Source: Triparma columacea (Eukaryota; Sar; Bolidophyceae; Parmales; Triparmaceae). Taken from it: a stretch of 64,000 bases of DNA. A program made the translations under genes and the position numbers. Each line of letters starts with the position of its first letter. Position 1 is the stretch's first letter. Where the stretch lies: assembly GCA_030267965.1 (NCBI GenBank), contig BRYA01000049.1, positions 1 to 64,000 on the forward strand. Reading direction: 5' to 3'. Below, one piece after another: positions 9,795-20,636 of the stretch. The notes below the pieces were generated by a model, which had not been told where the DNA came from, searched no databases, and saw only the letters and a list, made by a program, of their open reading frames with translations.

Positions 9795-12167
9795 TTAAGT
9801 CCTTTTCTCCCTCTCGTCCGCTTGCACAACAATTTTGTCCGTCCCCTTCATGCCCGCGTCCGATATGAATGTGGGTAGTGGTGGTTTCGCTATCCCTAGT
9901 TCAATCATTTTCCTGATCCCCCCGAACACGTCCGTCCCCTCCATTGTGACTGCGCACTTAAACGCGAACTTGTTCTCCTTCTCCCTACCTCCCTCCTTCC
10001 CCCCCTTTCCTACCCCCGTCTTCCCCGCCCATTTCCAGGTAAGTTTCTTCTTCTTAACGTTGTTCTCCCCGATCTCCTCAACCCCCCTCTTCTTCCCTTT
10101 AACCTGTTCCCCCCAAGCCTCGTTAACCACCATCCCCCTCCCGTCCACGACCTCCAAAACACGGTGCTGCCCGTTGCTCATGATATTAACAACGCTCTCC
10201 TTCTCCTGGTGTCCGCTGGTCAAAAATGTCTGGCTCATGTTATCCCCCCCCCCCTGTTGTGTCTCCTTCCCCGTCTTCCCCCCCTGTGCTCTTACCGAGT
10301 CGAATGACGATAGTCTCCCCACTGCCTTCCCGTTCATCTCCGCAAGCGCTGACTTAATAAGCTCGTTAGGGTTCCCCCCGCTAAGGTCAGGCACGACCTG
10401 GAGGTCGTGGTACTTAGTCTCCCTCTTGCAGAGCGCGGTTACGACTGCGGAGACGAGGAAATACTGGGACGTCTGGAGCTGGTCGCTGTTGGTGCAGATC
10501 GATACTAGGTTTGTCTTCGGTACGATCATTATAAGGCAGACGTTGGCGGACGCTAGCCTGGACTGTGAGGTGTTGGCCCCGATTCCTTGGGGCTCTACGT
10601 CGTCTGGGTTTTCAATGAGGTTACCGTTCTTGTCTATCTGACCGTTCAGGCCTCCCATGGTGCCGGTGGAGGTGTCTTGGATCATGACCCTGACCCAGAC
10701 GTTTCCGTCGGCGGTGAATACTGCGACTTGGTCGTGCTCGTTGGAGGGGTAGAAGACCCGAAGCTCCCTCTGGATGGCCCGACGGATGTTGTGGGCGACG
10801 CCCTCCTGTGGAGGGAGGAGAGTGAGCGGAGCGAAAGGGGGAGAGATCGAGGTTGGCGGGCGATGCTTAGAAGGAGCGGGGAGATGCTAGGAAAAGCGGG
10901 ACGATGCTAGGAGGAGCAGGGCGACGCAAATGTGCGAAAATAGATATCTCTCACGGAACATGTTCGCTTTCTTCTTCTTCTTCTTCTTCTTCTCTCTCTC
11001 TCTCTCTCTCTCTCTTCCCTCCACCTCCATCCCTTCCCCTCCCTTCCCTTACCTGTTTCTGTCCTCCGCTTGCAACCGCCCCTACGACGCTCGGTAGTTT
11101 ATAAACCCTCCAGCTCCTCGGTGCTCTCCCGCTCCCCAGCATGCCCCGTTTCTGGGAGAGACCTATGTGCATGTGTTTTAGGGCGAGGCAGTTTACTAGG
11201 GTGAAGAGGTAAGGGATTGGACAGGTTGGACGGGCGGATAGGGCGGAGATGGAGGGGGGAGAGGGTGCGGGGGGGGGAGAGGAGGTGGAGGGGGAGGAGG
11301 GGGAGGAGGGGGAGGGGGGGGGGGAGGAAGGGGAAGAGGAGGGAGGGTTGACGGAGAGGGAGGGGAGGATCTCACTGGGGGCAATCAAGTAACGTGCGCC
11401 ACCCCATATCAGGGCGTCTACGCACAGGTCGAATATTGACTTGCAACCGGTGGGCATGTTCTTGGACTTGCCCTCGTCGTGGGAGGGGTTGGAACGGAGC
11501 TTTGTGGCCATGGAGCGGATTGTGTCGAGGTAAATTAGGGTGCTTGTGAAGTGGGAGGAGGAGTAAAAGAAGGGGGTTGACTTGCTGTGTTGGTGGTGAT
11601 AGTGGTGGTGAGTGGGGGGGATAGGGAGGGGGGTTGGTAAGCGATTACGACTGTAAAGTTGACAATGATGTTGACATTTGATGCTGAACATAGTGCTGAA
11701 CATGGTGCTGAACGAAAGCACCTCTCCTGACCAGCTCTCCCTCCCATGGCCCCCTTCCCACGCGCCCCTTCCCATGCCTCTGCCCCCTCCCTCTAAACGC
11801 CGCTCACCTCTCCCCTTCCTCCTCCTCGCACCCCTCCCCTTGTGCCTGTTGGTCCATCCTCTGTTCCCTCTCAGTTTCCATTTCTCTCACGAATCTGATG
11901 GCGAATGACGCAACTTCTACGGCAGTAAGTTCATCCGGTAAGCAGTAGAATGCCTTTGTGAATTTAGGTAGAAAGTACCGTTTGAGTACTTCAGAATCAG
12001 CCTGGAGGGAAGTGTGTGGAGGGAAGATCGAGGTGATGGATTGTTAGTGCTCATTATTTCCTTCATTTCATGTTACGCTAGTATTATAATGCTTGTAAGT
12101 CGACTTTACTTACAATACCTGTCCATTTATTCCTCCTTTGAATGTCTACGTTACCAACTAAAGGCAT
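9795..12167 (-). CDS. CENP-N/Chl4-like inner kinetochore protein
   Basis: Four-exon model: 12167-12114, 12001-11808, 11542-11053 and 10805-9795 (1749 nt, 582 aa). All junctions are in frame. CENP-N (CCAN complex) binds CENP-A nucleosomes at centromeres. Exon 2 gives an N-terminal helical region (K-R-Y-F-L-P-K). Exon 4 opens with the hallmark order of the family: an R-E-L-R-V-F strand, D-G-N-V-W-V-R-V, a C-L-I-M-I-V-P strand, a T-S-Q-Y-F-L helix, G-G-N-P-N-E-L-I, and a C-terminal F-K-C-A-V-T-M-E-G stretch followed by I-R-K-M-I-E-L-G-I. A Ser/Pro-rich insert (11240-11350) interrupts exon 3. Exon 1 (18 aa) rests only on a strong GTAAGT donor and is the least certain part. The assignment is from motif order recalled for CENP-N and could be wrong, but no other family fits as well. 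Confidence 0.55.
10969..11014. repeat. (TTC)n/(TC)n microsatellite in a CENP-N-like gene intron
   Basis: About eight TTC units followed by about ten TC units, in the intron 10806-11052. On the transcribed minus strand it reads as a GA-rich tract. Confidence 0.9.
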
Positions 12168-12415
12168 ACTTTGGTTTGGCCTTTTTCAGAGCTATTTTTC
12201 TGCTTTTCTCATTTCGGAATCTTGTGGGGAAATTAAAAGCTGTCTGCCGCGCTGCTAAGAGATTTTGATTGATTCTCGGCAGTTTTTAAAACCATTCACT
12301 AGATATTAGCCATAATTCCAATTCAATATTGTTCTATTAATCACACTAGAACAGATATAAATAACATCCTCGAGACCCTTTATTTTCTCTGCCCTACATT
12401 TGATGCCCCCCTTTG
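12168..12415. promoter_or_regulatory. Short divergent intergenic region between CENP-N-like and MFS genes
   Basis: 248 bp separate the two proposed start codons, which point away from each other, so both promoters must lie here. The sequence is AT-richer than the genes around it. No specific element can be named. Confidence 0.35.
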
Positions 12416-13908
12416 ATGCTTGAAATGAATGACGAGATAAAACGCGACTGGCTCGTGAATGGTCAGACGTTCCTACACTACAGCTACATTTCATTGATAT
12501 TTGGTAAGTTTTTTACAACAAATTACCCGCACGCTCAGCCTACCCTCAACCCCCTCAAACCCCTCACACCCCTCAAAACCCCTCACACACCCAACATCTC
12601 ACTTCACTCGGCGCTCTCTAAGGTACCCTTTCAAAGACCTTAACAAACGCCGGTCAGTCTCCCTGCGTTGGTGTAGTAATCCCCTTCATCCAGTCCTCCC
12701 TTTCCCTCCCCCTCGGCCGCATAACATTCCTCTACCTAATAGCCACCACCCTCAGCGCCTTAACCCTCCCCTTCTGCGGTAGGATTATAAAGCTCTCCGG
12801 GTGCAGGATCTACGGTGCTGCAACCTCACTCCTCCTCGGTCTCTCTTGCTTCATTCTAGCAAGGGCAAGGGGGGAGGTGATGCTTCTGGCGGGGTTCTTC
12901 CTTCTGAGGTTCTTCGGTCAGGGTAACCTTTTCAACGTTTCGATAATCTTCATAAACAACTGGTGGGAAGAAAGCCGGGGTGCTGCAATGGGCGTAGCGG
13001 GTGCCGCCGTTAGCGCGTTCTTGCTAGGTCTGACACCGATTATTATGATGAGGCTTATAGATACCGTGGGGTGGAGGGGGTGCTATAACTATCTAGGAGC
13101 GTCGGAACTGGTGGGTTGCGTGCTGGTAACCCTGATTTGGAGGTCTGGTTCCCCCGAGACCTACGGTGTCCTTCCTGATGGTAAGGTGTCCAAGGGATTA
13201 GGGTTAAAAAGGAAGGACTCCAACCTCCCCCCCCCCATCCCTCCGGACAGCGCGCCGGCTGCTCCAAAGTTGACGAACCCCACGTTCCTCACGTTCGTCC
13301 TCTCAGACTTGGTGATTGCATTGAACGGCACTGCTTTCTACTTCAACCTCCAGCAGGTCGTCCTCGACAACCCCAACATCCCTAACTCCGCCCGCACCTA
13401 CATCTACCCCGGCATGGCCTTAATCGGCATAGTAAGTCGCGTAATATCCGGTTTCATGATCGACAAGCTAAACCACCGTTTCGTATTCCTAACCGCCCTC
13501 ATATCCTCCACCTTATCCCTCCTCCTCCTCCCAACAATGACAATAAAAACAGCATTCCTAGCCCTACCGTTAATGGGTTACTCAATGTCGGCGTCAGGGA
13601 ACGTACGATCAACCGTACACGCAGAGTACTTTGGTCTAACTAACCTACCTAACCTACAGTCGGTTGCGAGCAGCGCGACGGTACTAGGGAGCGCGATGGG
13701 ACCGTTCCCTTATGGGGTGGTGCATGACTATACGGGAAGGTTTGATGGGGCGATGTACGTGGGGGCGGCTGTGACGTGTGTGGCAGCGGCGGCGGTTTGG
13801 AGATTCGGGGAAAAACCGGGGGGGGCGGGGGGGGGGAGGTATGAGATGGTGGGAAGGGAGGGAGAGGATTATGATGACGAGGAGGGGGGGGGGGCGATTG
13901 ATGGTTAA
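12416..13908 (+). CDS. Major facilitator superfamily transporter
   Basis: Two exons, 12416-12503 and 12623-13908 (1374 nt, 457 aa). The donor is TTTG|GTAAGT and the acceptor TCTAAG|GT. The joined sequence reads L-I-F-G-T-L-S-K-T-L-T with no frame break. The second exon then gives S-P-C-V-G-V-V-I-P-F, G-R-I-T-F-L-Y-L-I-A and further hydrophobic helices, about 12 in all. The length is normal for a 12-TM MFS carrier. A cytosolic loop with a proline run (aa about 235-250) separates the two halves, and the tail is acidic and Gly-rich. The N-terminus is short and hydrophilic. Substrate is unknown; the pattern recalls monocarboxylate/oxalate-type carriers, which is inference only. The stop at 13906-13908 lies 79 nt before the proposed ATG of the next gene on the same strand. 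Confidence 0.75.
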
Positions 13909-13987
13909 AAAGCCCTTTGTTGTTTTTGTTGTACTCACTTTCTCTTTTCTTCTTCTCACTTTTCTCTCTTCCATCTCCTTGGCCTCC

Positions 13988-16219
13988 ATGAATGAGTCTT
14001 ATCTCTTAACAATCATCTTACCTCGTAATCATGTTGAAAGGCGTGTAAAATCTAATAATCCAACACATACAACGCTTAAAGGGTTGAGTAAGGATGGTAA
14101 AGGAGAATTATTGAGCCTCTTTGATTCACCCGATAATACTCAACAAGGAACTGCAGATACTACCACAGCTACTTCGAATACTCTCACTACTTCCAATACT
14201 TCCACTGATACTACTGAAATTAATAGCGCTGATGATGATAACAATATATCCAAAGGATTGTCCAAGCAGTTGAAGAACCCACCTAAAAAGGAAACTAATA
14301 CGCCGACAACAACGCAAACAAACACGCAAACAAACGCAGTCACTGCAGACTATGAGAGTGTTAAAGTCAATATGGCTGACTTGCTATTTAAGGTGAGTTC
14401 AACTACCAACATTCAACTACCTTCAACAACCAAGCTTCTCACCCCCTCACCCCCCCCTCACCCCCCCTCTCCCGCTTTAGACGATGAAGGGTTTAGAGAC
14501 GGATAATTTCCTCCCCTCCACCCCCGGCACTCTCTTCACCTACTCCGGCGCCTCCCCTGAGAACTCGTCTTCCCAACCCCTCGTAACAGCCACGACCCCC
14601 GTTCGTTCGCAGTTCGTTGGTGCGGTTCTCGAACGTCTGGAGTCCATCGGTGTGGGGACAAAGGTTGGGAGCGTCACGCTTTGTAAGGCAGAGTTCTGCA
14701 GACAGCCCCCCGATGTTGGGGGGGGGGGGGGAGATGGTAAGGGTGGGGTAAGGGGAGCGATCGTAGACAAGGATAGCGCGGGTAAGATAGTAGCAGCGAG
14801 GAGAGAGTGGCTTGCGGCTGCTAGCAAACTTAGGATCCAGCAGGTCAAGGTTCAGATATCTCAGGCCGCAGCTTTCTCGTTCGACTTCTGCTCCCTCCTC
14901 CTGATTGCGGGGGTGCTGGCGGGGATAGGGCTGGTTTCTGAGAACACCGTAGTGATCGTAGCTAGCATGCTCGTCTCCCCCATCATGGGTCCGGTTCTTG
15001 GTATGACCTTCGGCGCCGTTGTCAGGGACGGTAAGCTAATAAAGGAGAGCATGAAGACAGAGTTTGTCGCCCTCCTCCTCTGCGTCCTCATGGGTGTCCT
15101 CCTCGGCCTCGTCTGCATATTCGGCGGCTTCTTCGTTGACACTTGGCCCACCACTGAAATGTCGTCTAGGGGGGACCTTTCCGGCCTCCTAACCGGGATC
15201 GCTATAGCCGTCCCAAGCGGCATGGGTGTCGCCCTGTCCACGCTAGGAAACAACACGTCATCCCTCGTGGGGGTGGCGATATCGGCGAGTCTACTGCCCC
15301 CGGCTGTCAACGCGGGGGTGTGCTGGATCGTGGCGCTCCTGCTAAAGATCGGGGCTGTTGAAGGGTTCAAGGGATCGGAGGTGGGTGCCAAGGGGGGCGG
15401 CAAAGGGTGGAGCACAGGGGCCTTACACACTAAAACTTAAGCTTACCGCGGGATCGCTTCGCTCACCGCTTCGCCGCTTAACCCGCAACGCAGAACTACG
15501 ATGTCACGGCGTGGGTTAAGAACGGTTCAATATCCTTCGCCCTTACAGTCGTGAACATCTTCTGCATCTGGGTTGCCGGGATCCTGATGTTCAGGCTGAA
15601 GGAGGTCGCACCCATAAAGACCAAGAACACCTTCTGGACCCGGGATCTAAGGACCGCTCGAGAGGCCAATCGCGAGCAGAAGGTGTTCGCTGGGGCGGAC
15701 GCCAAGGTCCTGCAGGACGGACTCAGGGCAGCCCTTAAGCTCCAGGCCTCCAAGGGCGGGGACAAGGCGTCCGGGCCCAAGGCGAAGCGGCAGGTTCAGG
15801 GGGGCTCAGGGTACGCGCCGAGCCCGCTGGAGAGCCAGCTAACCATGTCGACGGCCTCCATGCTGAGGAGGGGGGAGGGGGGGGCCAATGCCGCTGCAGA
15901 ACAGAGAGCGGGGGAGGGAATGGGACTGCTGGGTTTATTCGTAAGAGAGAAGGACGCCAGGGGGGCGGACAACTACCTCACGGATAACGACGACGACATC
16001 ACTAGCAGCACAGGCAGCGCTGGGGACCTTCTCAAGGAGGTTAGGTTCCAGGGTCTAGAGAACATGGCGGACCTACTCTTTGACGATGTGGACGAGGTGG
16101 ACGGGGACGAGGAGGGGTTCTTCTTGGAGGACCTATTCGAGACAAGCAAAACGTACACGGGAAGCGAAAGGGGCATCGATCACAAGGAGATCGCTCTTTC
16201 CATTCGGGGGGGCAGATAA
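13988..16219 (+). CDS. DUF389 (TIGR00341-type) membrane protein
   Basis: Exons 13988-14392, 14481-15380 and 15494-16219 (2031 nt, 676 aa), all phase 0. The core (about aa 240-460) shows DUF389 features: Q-I-S-Q-A-A-A-F-S-F-D-F, V-A-S-M-L-V-S-P-I-M-G-P, I-A-V-P-S-G-M-G-V-A-L-S, V-A-I-S-A-S-L-L-P-P-A-V-N and N-I-F-C-I-W. About six membrane helices can be seen. The family is common in prokaryotes and its function is unknown. Before it lies a Thr/Asn-rich linker, and after it a long soluble tail with acidic stretches (D-D-V-D-E-V-D-G-D-E-E). An alternative start at 13901 in the same frame would add a 29-aa signal-peptide-like segment and overlap the MFS stop codon. Confidence 0.75.
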
Positions 16220-16284
16220 AAGGGATAGAGTAAGGGTGCCTGATATAGAATTTCGTGGGGACAGATGTTTAAAGGGTATTTTTG

Positions 16285-17120
16285 TTACAACCCAAACATT
16301 TCGCTTGCGTCTAAAAAGGACCGTCGGCAACGTTGCAAGAACTCGCCCCACCTCGACTCCTCCGTTTTCCCTCCCTCCATAACCCCCGCCTCCTCACTCC
16401 CCTCTTCGCTTTGCAGTACGCAAGTTCCTCCTCCATTCACCGGGCAATAATCGCATTCAGTGGCTTCCCGAATAGGTCTGATGTACCTTCCATACGCCAG
16501 CCAGAGGCTCCCTCTAGGAGAACTGAAGAACTCCTTGTAGTTCGAAGCCCCATCCCTCTCCATGACGTTCGGGAGGACGACCGTGGAGATTAGGGACAGA
16601 GAGAGTATAATGAAAAGGATGGTGAGGGCAAGGAAACGCTCGAAGTGCCTGGATAGCTGGTCGGTATTGCCGGCGCACTCGGAAATAGGAGACACGAAGG
16701 GACTAAACGCGCCCGACCAAGAGTAATTTGAGGAGCCGTGGACGCCCTCCGGTGACTTTGCGCCGAAATTGCGCTGTGCCGTGACCTTGACGCGTTCCAC
16801 GCTTTGCTCTTCGAGGAGGAAGGTGAGCTTTCTTGACACTTCCTGCGACGAAGAGGAGCAAAACAGAACTGTTAAACAAAAACGAATGAGAGAAAGGGGG
16901 AGAAGCGTTACAAGCCAACTATTTTCTCATGCATCACTCTGCGCAAACAAATCCTTGCCATCTGAGCACACCTTACCTCCAAGTCTTCAGTAGTTTGCCC
17001 CTCCGTTGGGCACTCAAAGCTGCCAATAGAAGTTCTCAGAGGGCTTCTTTCAGGGTTTCTTTCGATGTACGAACGTCTCCGTCGGCTCCTACGTCTAGTT
17101 GCTGAGCTGGGAAGTCGCAA
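16285..17120 (-). CDS. Single-pass membrane protein, unrecognised; 5' end incomplete
   Basis: Two exons can be supported: one ending at the donor at 16987, and 16842-16285 (186 codons with stop). They join in phase 0 (D-L-E | E-V-S-R-K). The first begins somewhere in 17000-17120 after an acceptor, because its frame meets a stop near 17150 and has no ATG; a further 5' exon is therefore missing from this model. The protein is Arg/Ser-rich at the start and has one clear membrane helix (A-L-T-I-L-F-I-I-L-S-L-S-L-I) about 80 residues into the last exon, then a Cys-containing segment and a short charged tail. No family was recognised. It is convergent with the DUF389 gene, 65 bp apart. Confidence 0.45.
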
Positions 17121-17389
17121 AGGTGTAAAAGGGTAAAGGAGTGGGGTGAGTTTTTAGGAAACCGAAAAGAATTTGGAAGTTTTTTGCCCCTAAAGATGCA
17201 AACGCAAATTATGTGGCGCACAGTGACCCTATGTATCATCATGCCGCCATCAAATCGCTACAACCGCTCTCACCCGCTGAAGCCAACCATGAATTGTTTT
17301 TCCTTCAATTATTCAGAATTTCAGAAATTGGGCTCGGATCAACCAAAAGCCGAAAATTATTCGTTCACCTAGATTTTTTCGATTCTAAA

Positions 17390-19429
17390 ATGGGAGCCTG
17401 TTCTAGTCTTCCGGACACACGCGAGACTTATAGCCTGTCGGTTGTGAAGTTTAACAACCTCAATCAGTTTTCTAGCGTCTTGGGAATCAGTAGATCTGTG
17501 ATAAGCAGGCTTCGAGCAAGGTGGGTTCGGGTGTCCTGTGGTGAACTTGGTGTTTTTTGTGGTCTTTTCCGTATATTTCGCAATATAATGCGCGCCTTCG
17601 GGGCTCTCGTGTTCCTTAATTCCCCTTTCCCCCCCCTTTGTTCCTCGCCTCCTTCGTCTAACATCCCACTTGCCCCCCCCCCCCCCCCCCGCAGCTTCAG
17701 GCGCCTTGACCATGACAAGTCAGGGAGCATCTCGATGGCCGAATTCCTAGTTATGCTTAATATTGATACCAACAAGTTCACGAAGAGGGCGTTTTCTCTT
17801 GTTGACAACGACAATGATGGTGAGGTTGACTTCTATGAGTTTGTCGCTGCAGTCTGGAATTATTGTACCTTGGACTGGGAGTCGTTGGTGAGGTTCAGCT
17901 TCGACCTCTTTGATATTGATGGGAGTGGGGAGCTCGAAATTAACGAGATTGAAAAGCTGGTGTGTTATGTTGCCGGAAAGAAAAAGGTTGACGGTAGGAT
18001 GAAGAAGGTGAGCCCTAAAAGGGAGGAGCATAGCGACGAGGTGAGGACTAGAACTAACCCCGTTCGCTCGTCACTTCGCTTCTTGCACCCTAGATTCTCG
18101 GTATCATGGACGACAACAAGGATGGAAAAGTGAACTTTACTGAGTTTACCGCCTACAACAGAAAGTTCCCCAGCATTCTCTTCCCAGCGTTCAACATGCA
18201 GATGAAGCTGAGAACAAAGGTCCTCGGAGTACCATTCTGGGAGGCAAAAACGATACAGATGGCTGCCCTTCGGGCCCAAAAGGGGATCACCGTCAAGACT
18301 GTTCTTGACGATATTGAGAACAAGGTCGTTGAGGAGAGGCGCGCCGCGCAGAGGGCCATTAAGGCAACCACGAAGCCCACGGTCGTTGCCAAGAAGACGC
18401 CCAAGAGGAAGGCTGAAGACAGCAAGAATAAGAGTGACAAGAGGAAGACAAAGAAGAGCGCCCTCCCACCTAACCACCAGTATAGCCAGCCTGAGAAGAT
18501 CACCGTGGGGTCGAAAAAGACAAAGAAGGCAAAGGCAAAGACCGCAAGGGCAGAACTAGTTGACAATGAAAAGGATGACGACGACTACACCCTCTCCACA
18601 ATTGGACGGATACTGTCTCCCTTTTCCGCGAAACTAAAGAAGAAAAAGGAGAGGGAGAGGGAAAGGAATAGGAAGAAGAAGATGTCATCCTACGGGGAAG
18701 ATGAGGATGAGGAGAACAATGCCCCAAAGTTCACGTCGAATGCCACCGTGAAAACCGAAATCATCAACTTCAATGTCGTCAACGGGGACTTTGTTCTCAG
18801 GGGGAGCAACATGGAGAAGGAGGCAAAGAAAAAGCAGAGCAAGCAAGCCTTGCGCCCATCCTCCACCGACATCCGGGACGTCCAGAGGGACATGGCGAGG
18901 AAGGAACTAGACAAGAAGGTGAGCATGGACACAAAGCGAGTCACCCTTACAGCCCGATGGCACGACTCCCTACTCTCTTCTCACTTCGCTCTCCCCCCTC
19001 CTGCAGTTCAAGAGAAATTCAAAGGTGACAACAGTTGGCCAGCACTACGCCAAAACAAAGAAGTCCGACAAGGAGAACGCGGCTCCAATCTTTGAAGAGG
19101 TTCCCTCCCCCCCCCCCCCCCCAATCCACGACAGCGTAGAGAACACGTGGAAAAAGCTTTCTCATCAGCCCCAGAAACGAAAGCCTCTTGAGCCGCGCCG
19201 CCCAAGGCCCCTCGATACTCCCCCCAACAAGAAGAAAGCAAACAGGATCTTCTCTCCCTTCTCACCGGCAGCAAAGAAGTTTGCCGCTGCAGTCATGTCG
19301 CCATTTTCCAAGAAGAAAAAGAGGGGGCCAAAGAATAAGGCTAGGAATGTCAAGTTTGCGCCTGAAATTGCAACATCGATCAACCTACCGGACTCGCCGA
19401 CGACCATGAGCATCGTAGACTTTAGATGA
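17390..19429 (+). CDS. Four-EF-hand protein with N-myristoylation site and long basic tail
   Basis: Exons 17390-17520, 17695-18007, 18094-18918 and 19007-19429 (1692 nt, 563 aa). The start M-G-A-C-S-S is a good N-myristoylation plus palmitoylation signal. Four calcium-binding loops follow: D-H-D-K-S-G-S-I, D-N-D-N-D-G-E-V, D-I-D-G-S-G-E-L and D-D-N-K-D-G-K-V (about aa 48-165). From about aa 230 the protein is a disordered Lys/Arg-rich tail with two S-P-F motifs followed by K-K-K runs, which look like nuclear localisation or CDK-type sites. The EF-hand part resembles calcineurin B/CBL sensors; the tail is not part of those families. The first intron ends in a run of 18-19 C before GCAG. Confidence 0.75.
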
Positions 19430-19475
19430 AGAAAGAGAAATAAGAGTTTCCACAAAAACCAAACCGTACATTGTT

Positions 19476-20258
19476 TTACGCATTGAGCACAGCGTTGGCT
19501 AGTTGTTTTACCATCTCGCTGGTAGGATTGACTCCCTTGGGCACGTTTTCCCCATACTCGAAAAAGCGCTTCTCGGGTTCTGCTGGTGGATTGGCCTTCC
19601 ACTCTTCCTGGACGGCCGTTACTGCCTGAACCTGAGAGCTCGATGGAACAGGCCTCTCGGGCTTGGGCTTGGGGGTCATCCAGGGCTTGTACGTCGAGGG
19701 CTCATGTGTGGACGACACAACTTTGGGCTCTGCTACCTCGACGATATCTGCAACTGCTTCATCGACGACGTTCTCTACCTCCTCCTCCGGAGGCGAGGCT
19801 TCAGCTTCTTTCTCCTCTTCCGCTTTTTCTTCGCTGGCCTTCTCCTCTACCTGTTCTGCCCCATACTCCTCTTTTTCTTCGCTGGCCTTCTCTTCGCTAG
19901 CCTTTTCTTCGCTGGCCTCACCTCCACCCTCTCCCTCCCCCTGCTCAGGGGGCTTTTCTTCAGTTGCTGCAGCCAACAGATCTTCGGCGGCAGCCTCTGG
20001 AACTTTCTCCTCCTCTGACGCAACCTCGGGTGCCGCCTCCCCCTCTGTCTCTTTCTCCTCTTCTGGAGCTTTCGCTTCCTCGTTTGCTTCATCGCCCCCA
20101 CCTTCGGCAGCCCCCTCCACCTTCTCCTCAGCTGGCTCACCGTCCTGCAAGACTTGGCTTCCCTCAAGCGCAACCGGGCCGTCGGTCGCTTCAGGCTCTT
20201 CTGTCTTGACCTCCTCCTCCTCGGGGGGGCGCTCTTCCTTCTGTTCAGCGTCGCTCAT
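19476..20258 (-). CDS. Acidic Glu/Ala-rich repeat protein
   Basis: 260 aa, single exon. About the first 170 residues are low complexity, mostly Glu, Ala, Pro and Lys with repeated A-S-E-E-K units, and are likely disordered. The C-terminal 75 residues are of normal composition (Y-K-P-W-M-T-P-K-P-K-P, F-F-E-Y-G-E-N-V-P-K-G-V-N-P) and end in a short helix, so they are probably the conserved part. A CTGCAG|GT site sits just upstream of the ATG, which may be the acceptor of a 5'-UTR intron. No family was recognised. It is convergent with the EF-hand gene, 46 bp apart. Confidence 0.6.
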   Translation of the reverse strand: MSDAEQKEERPPEEEEVKTEEPEATDGPVALEGSQVLQDGEPAEEKVEGAAEGGGDEANEEAKAPEEEKETEGEAAPEVASEEEKVPEAAAEDLLAAATEEKPPEQGEGEGGGEASEEKASEEKASEEKEEYGAEQVEEKASEEKAEEEKEAEASPPEEEVENVVDEAVADIVEVAEPKVVSSTHEPSTYKPWMTPKPKPERPVPSSSQVQAVTAVQEEWKANPPAEPEKRFFEYGENVPKGVNPTSEMVKQLANAVLNA

Positions 20259-20636
20259 ACCTGCAGGGAGAGGGTTAGGTTAGCGAAACTGTTGGGTAGA
20301 TCCATGGAAAATCTTCACAATGGCGGCGACATTCTTATTCAGCCACCTTCTCTGATACATGCATAATACCCTGCCCCTGGATTCCGTTCCCTGTAATTTT
20401 CCGGACTCACCTATTCACTGCCAAAAAATGTGTCCACTCTCATTCCAGACTCTTCCAAAGGACCCAACCAGCAACAATTTATTTTCTTCTTCCCATTTCC
20501 AGTAAGAATCGTCGACCTATTATTTAGCGGCATCGCCGTCACATTCTAGTATTATTAAGCTTCAGGCAAATTCATCTGAAGACCGAAAGGTTGCAAGCCA
20601 GTCCTTTACCAAATTTTCTGCGACATCATACGCTCC
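20259..20636. other. Divergent intergenic region (acidic protein / Mpv17 protein)
   Basis: 378 bp between two outward-facing starts. It must hold both promoters and the 5' UTRs. Nothing further is recognised. Confidence 0.4.

Noticed and set aside
9835..10641. 268-codon plus-strand frame opposite the CENP-N-like last exon
   Set aside because: Composition is Ser/Pro-rich shadow of the minus-strand gene, with no domain and no splice support.
19663..20283. Ser/Ala-rich plus-strand frame of 206 codons
   Set aside because: It is the antisense of the Glu-rich repeats of the acidic protein (GAA/GAG read as TTC/CTC and shifted to TCT); the minus-strand frame has a normal-composition C-terminus and the better start.
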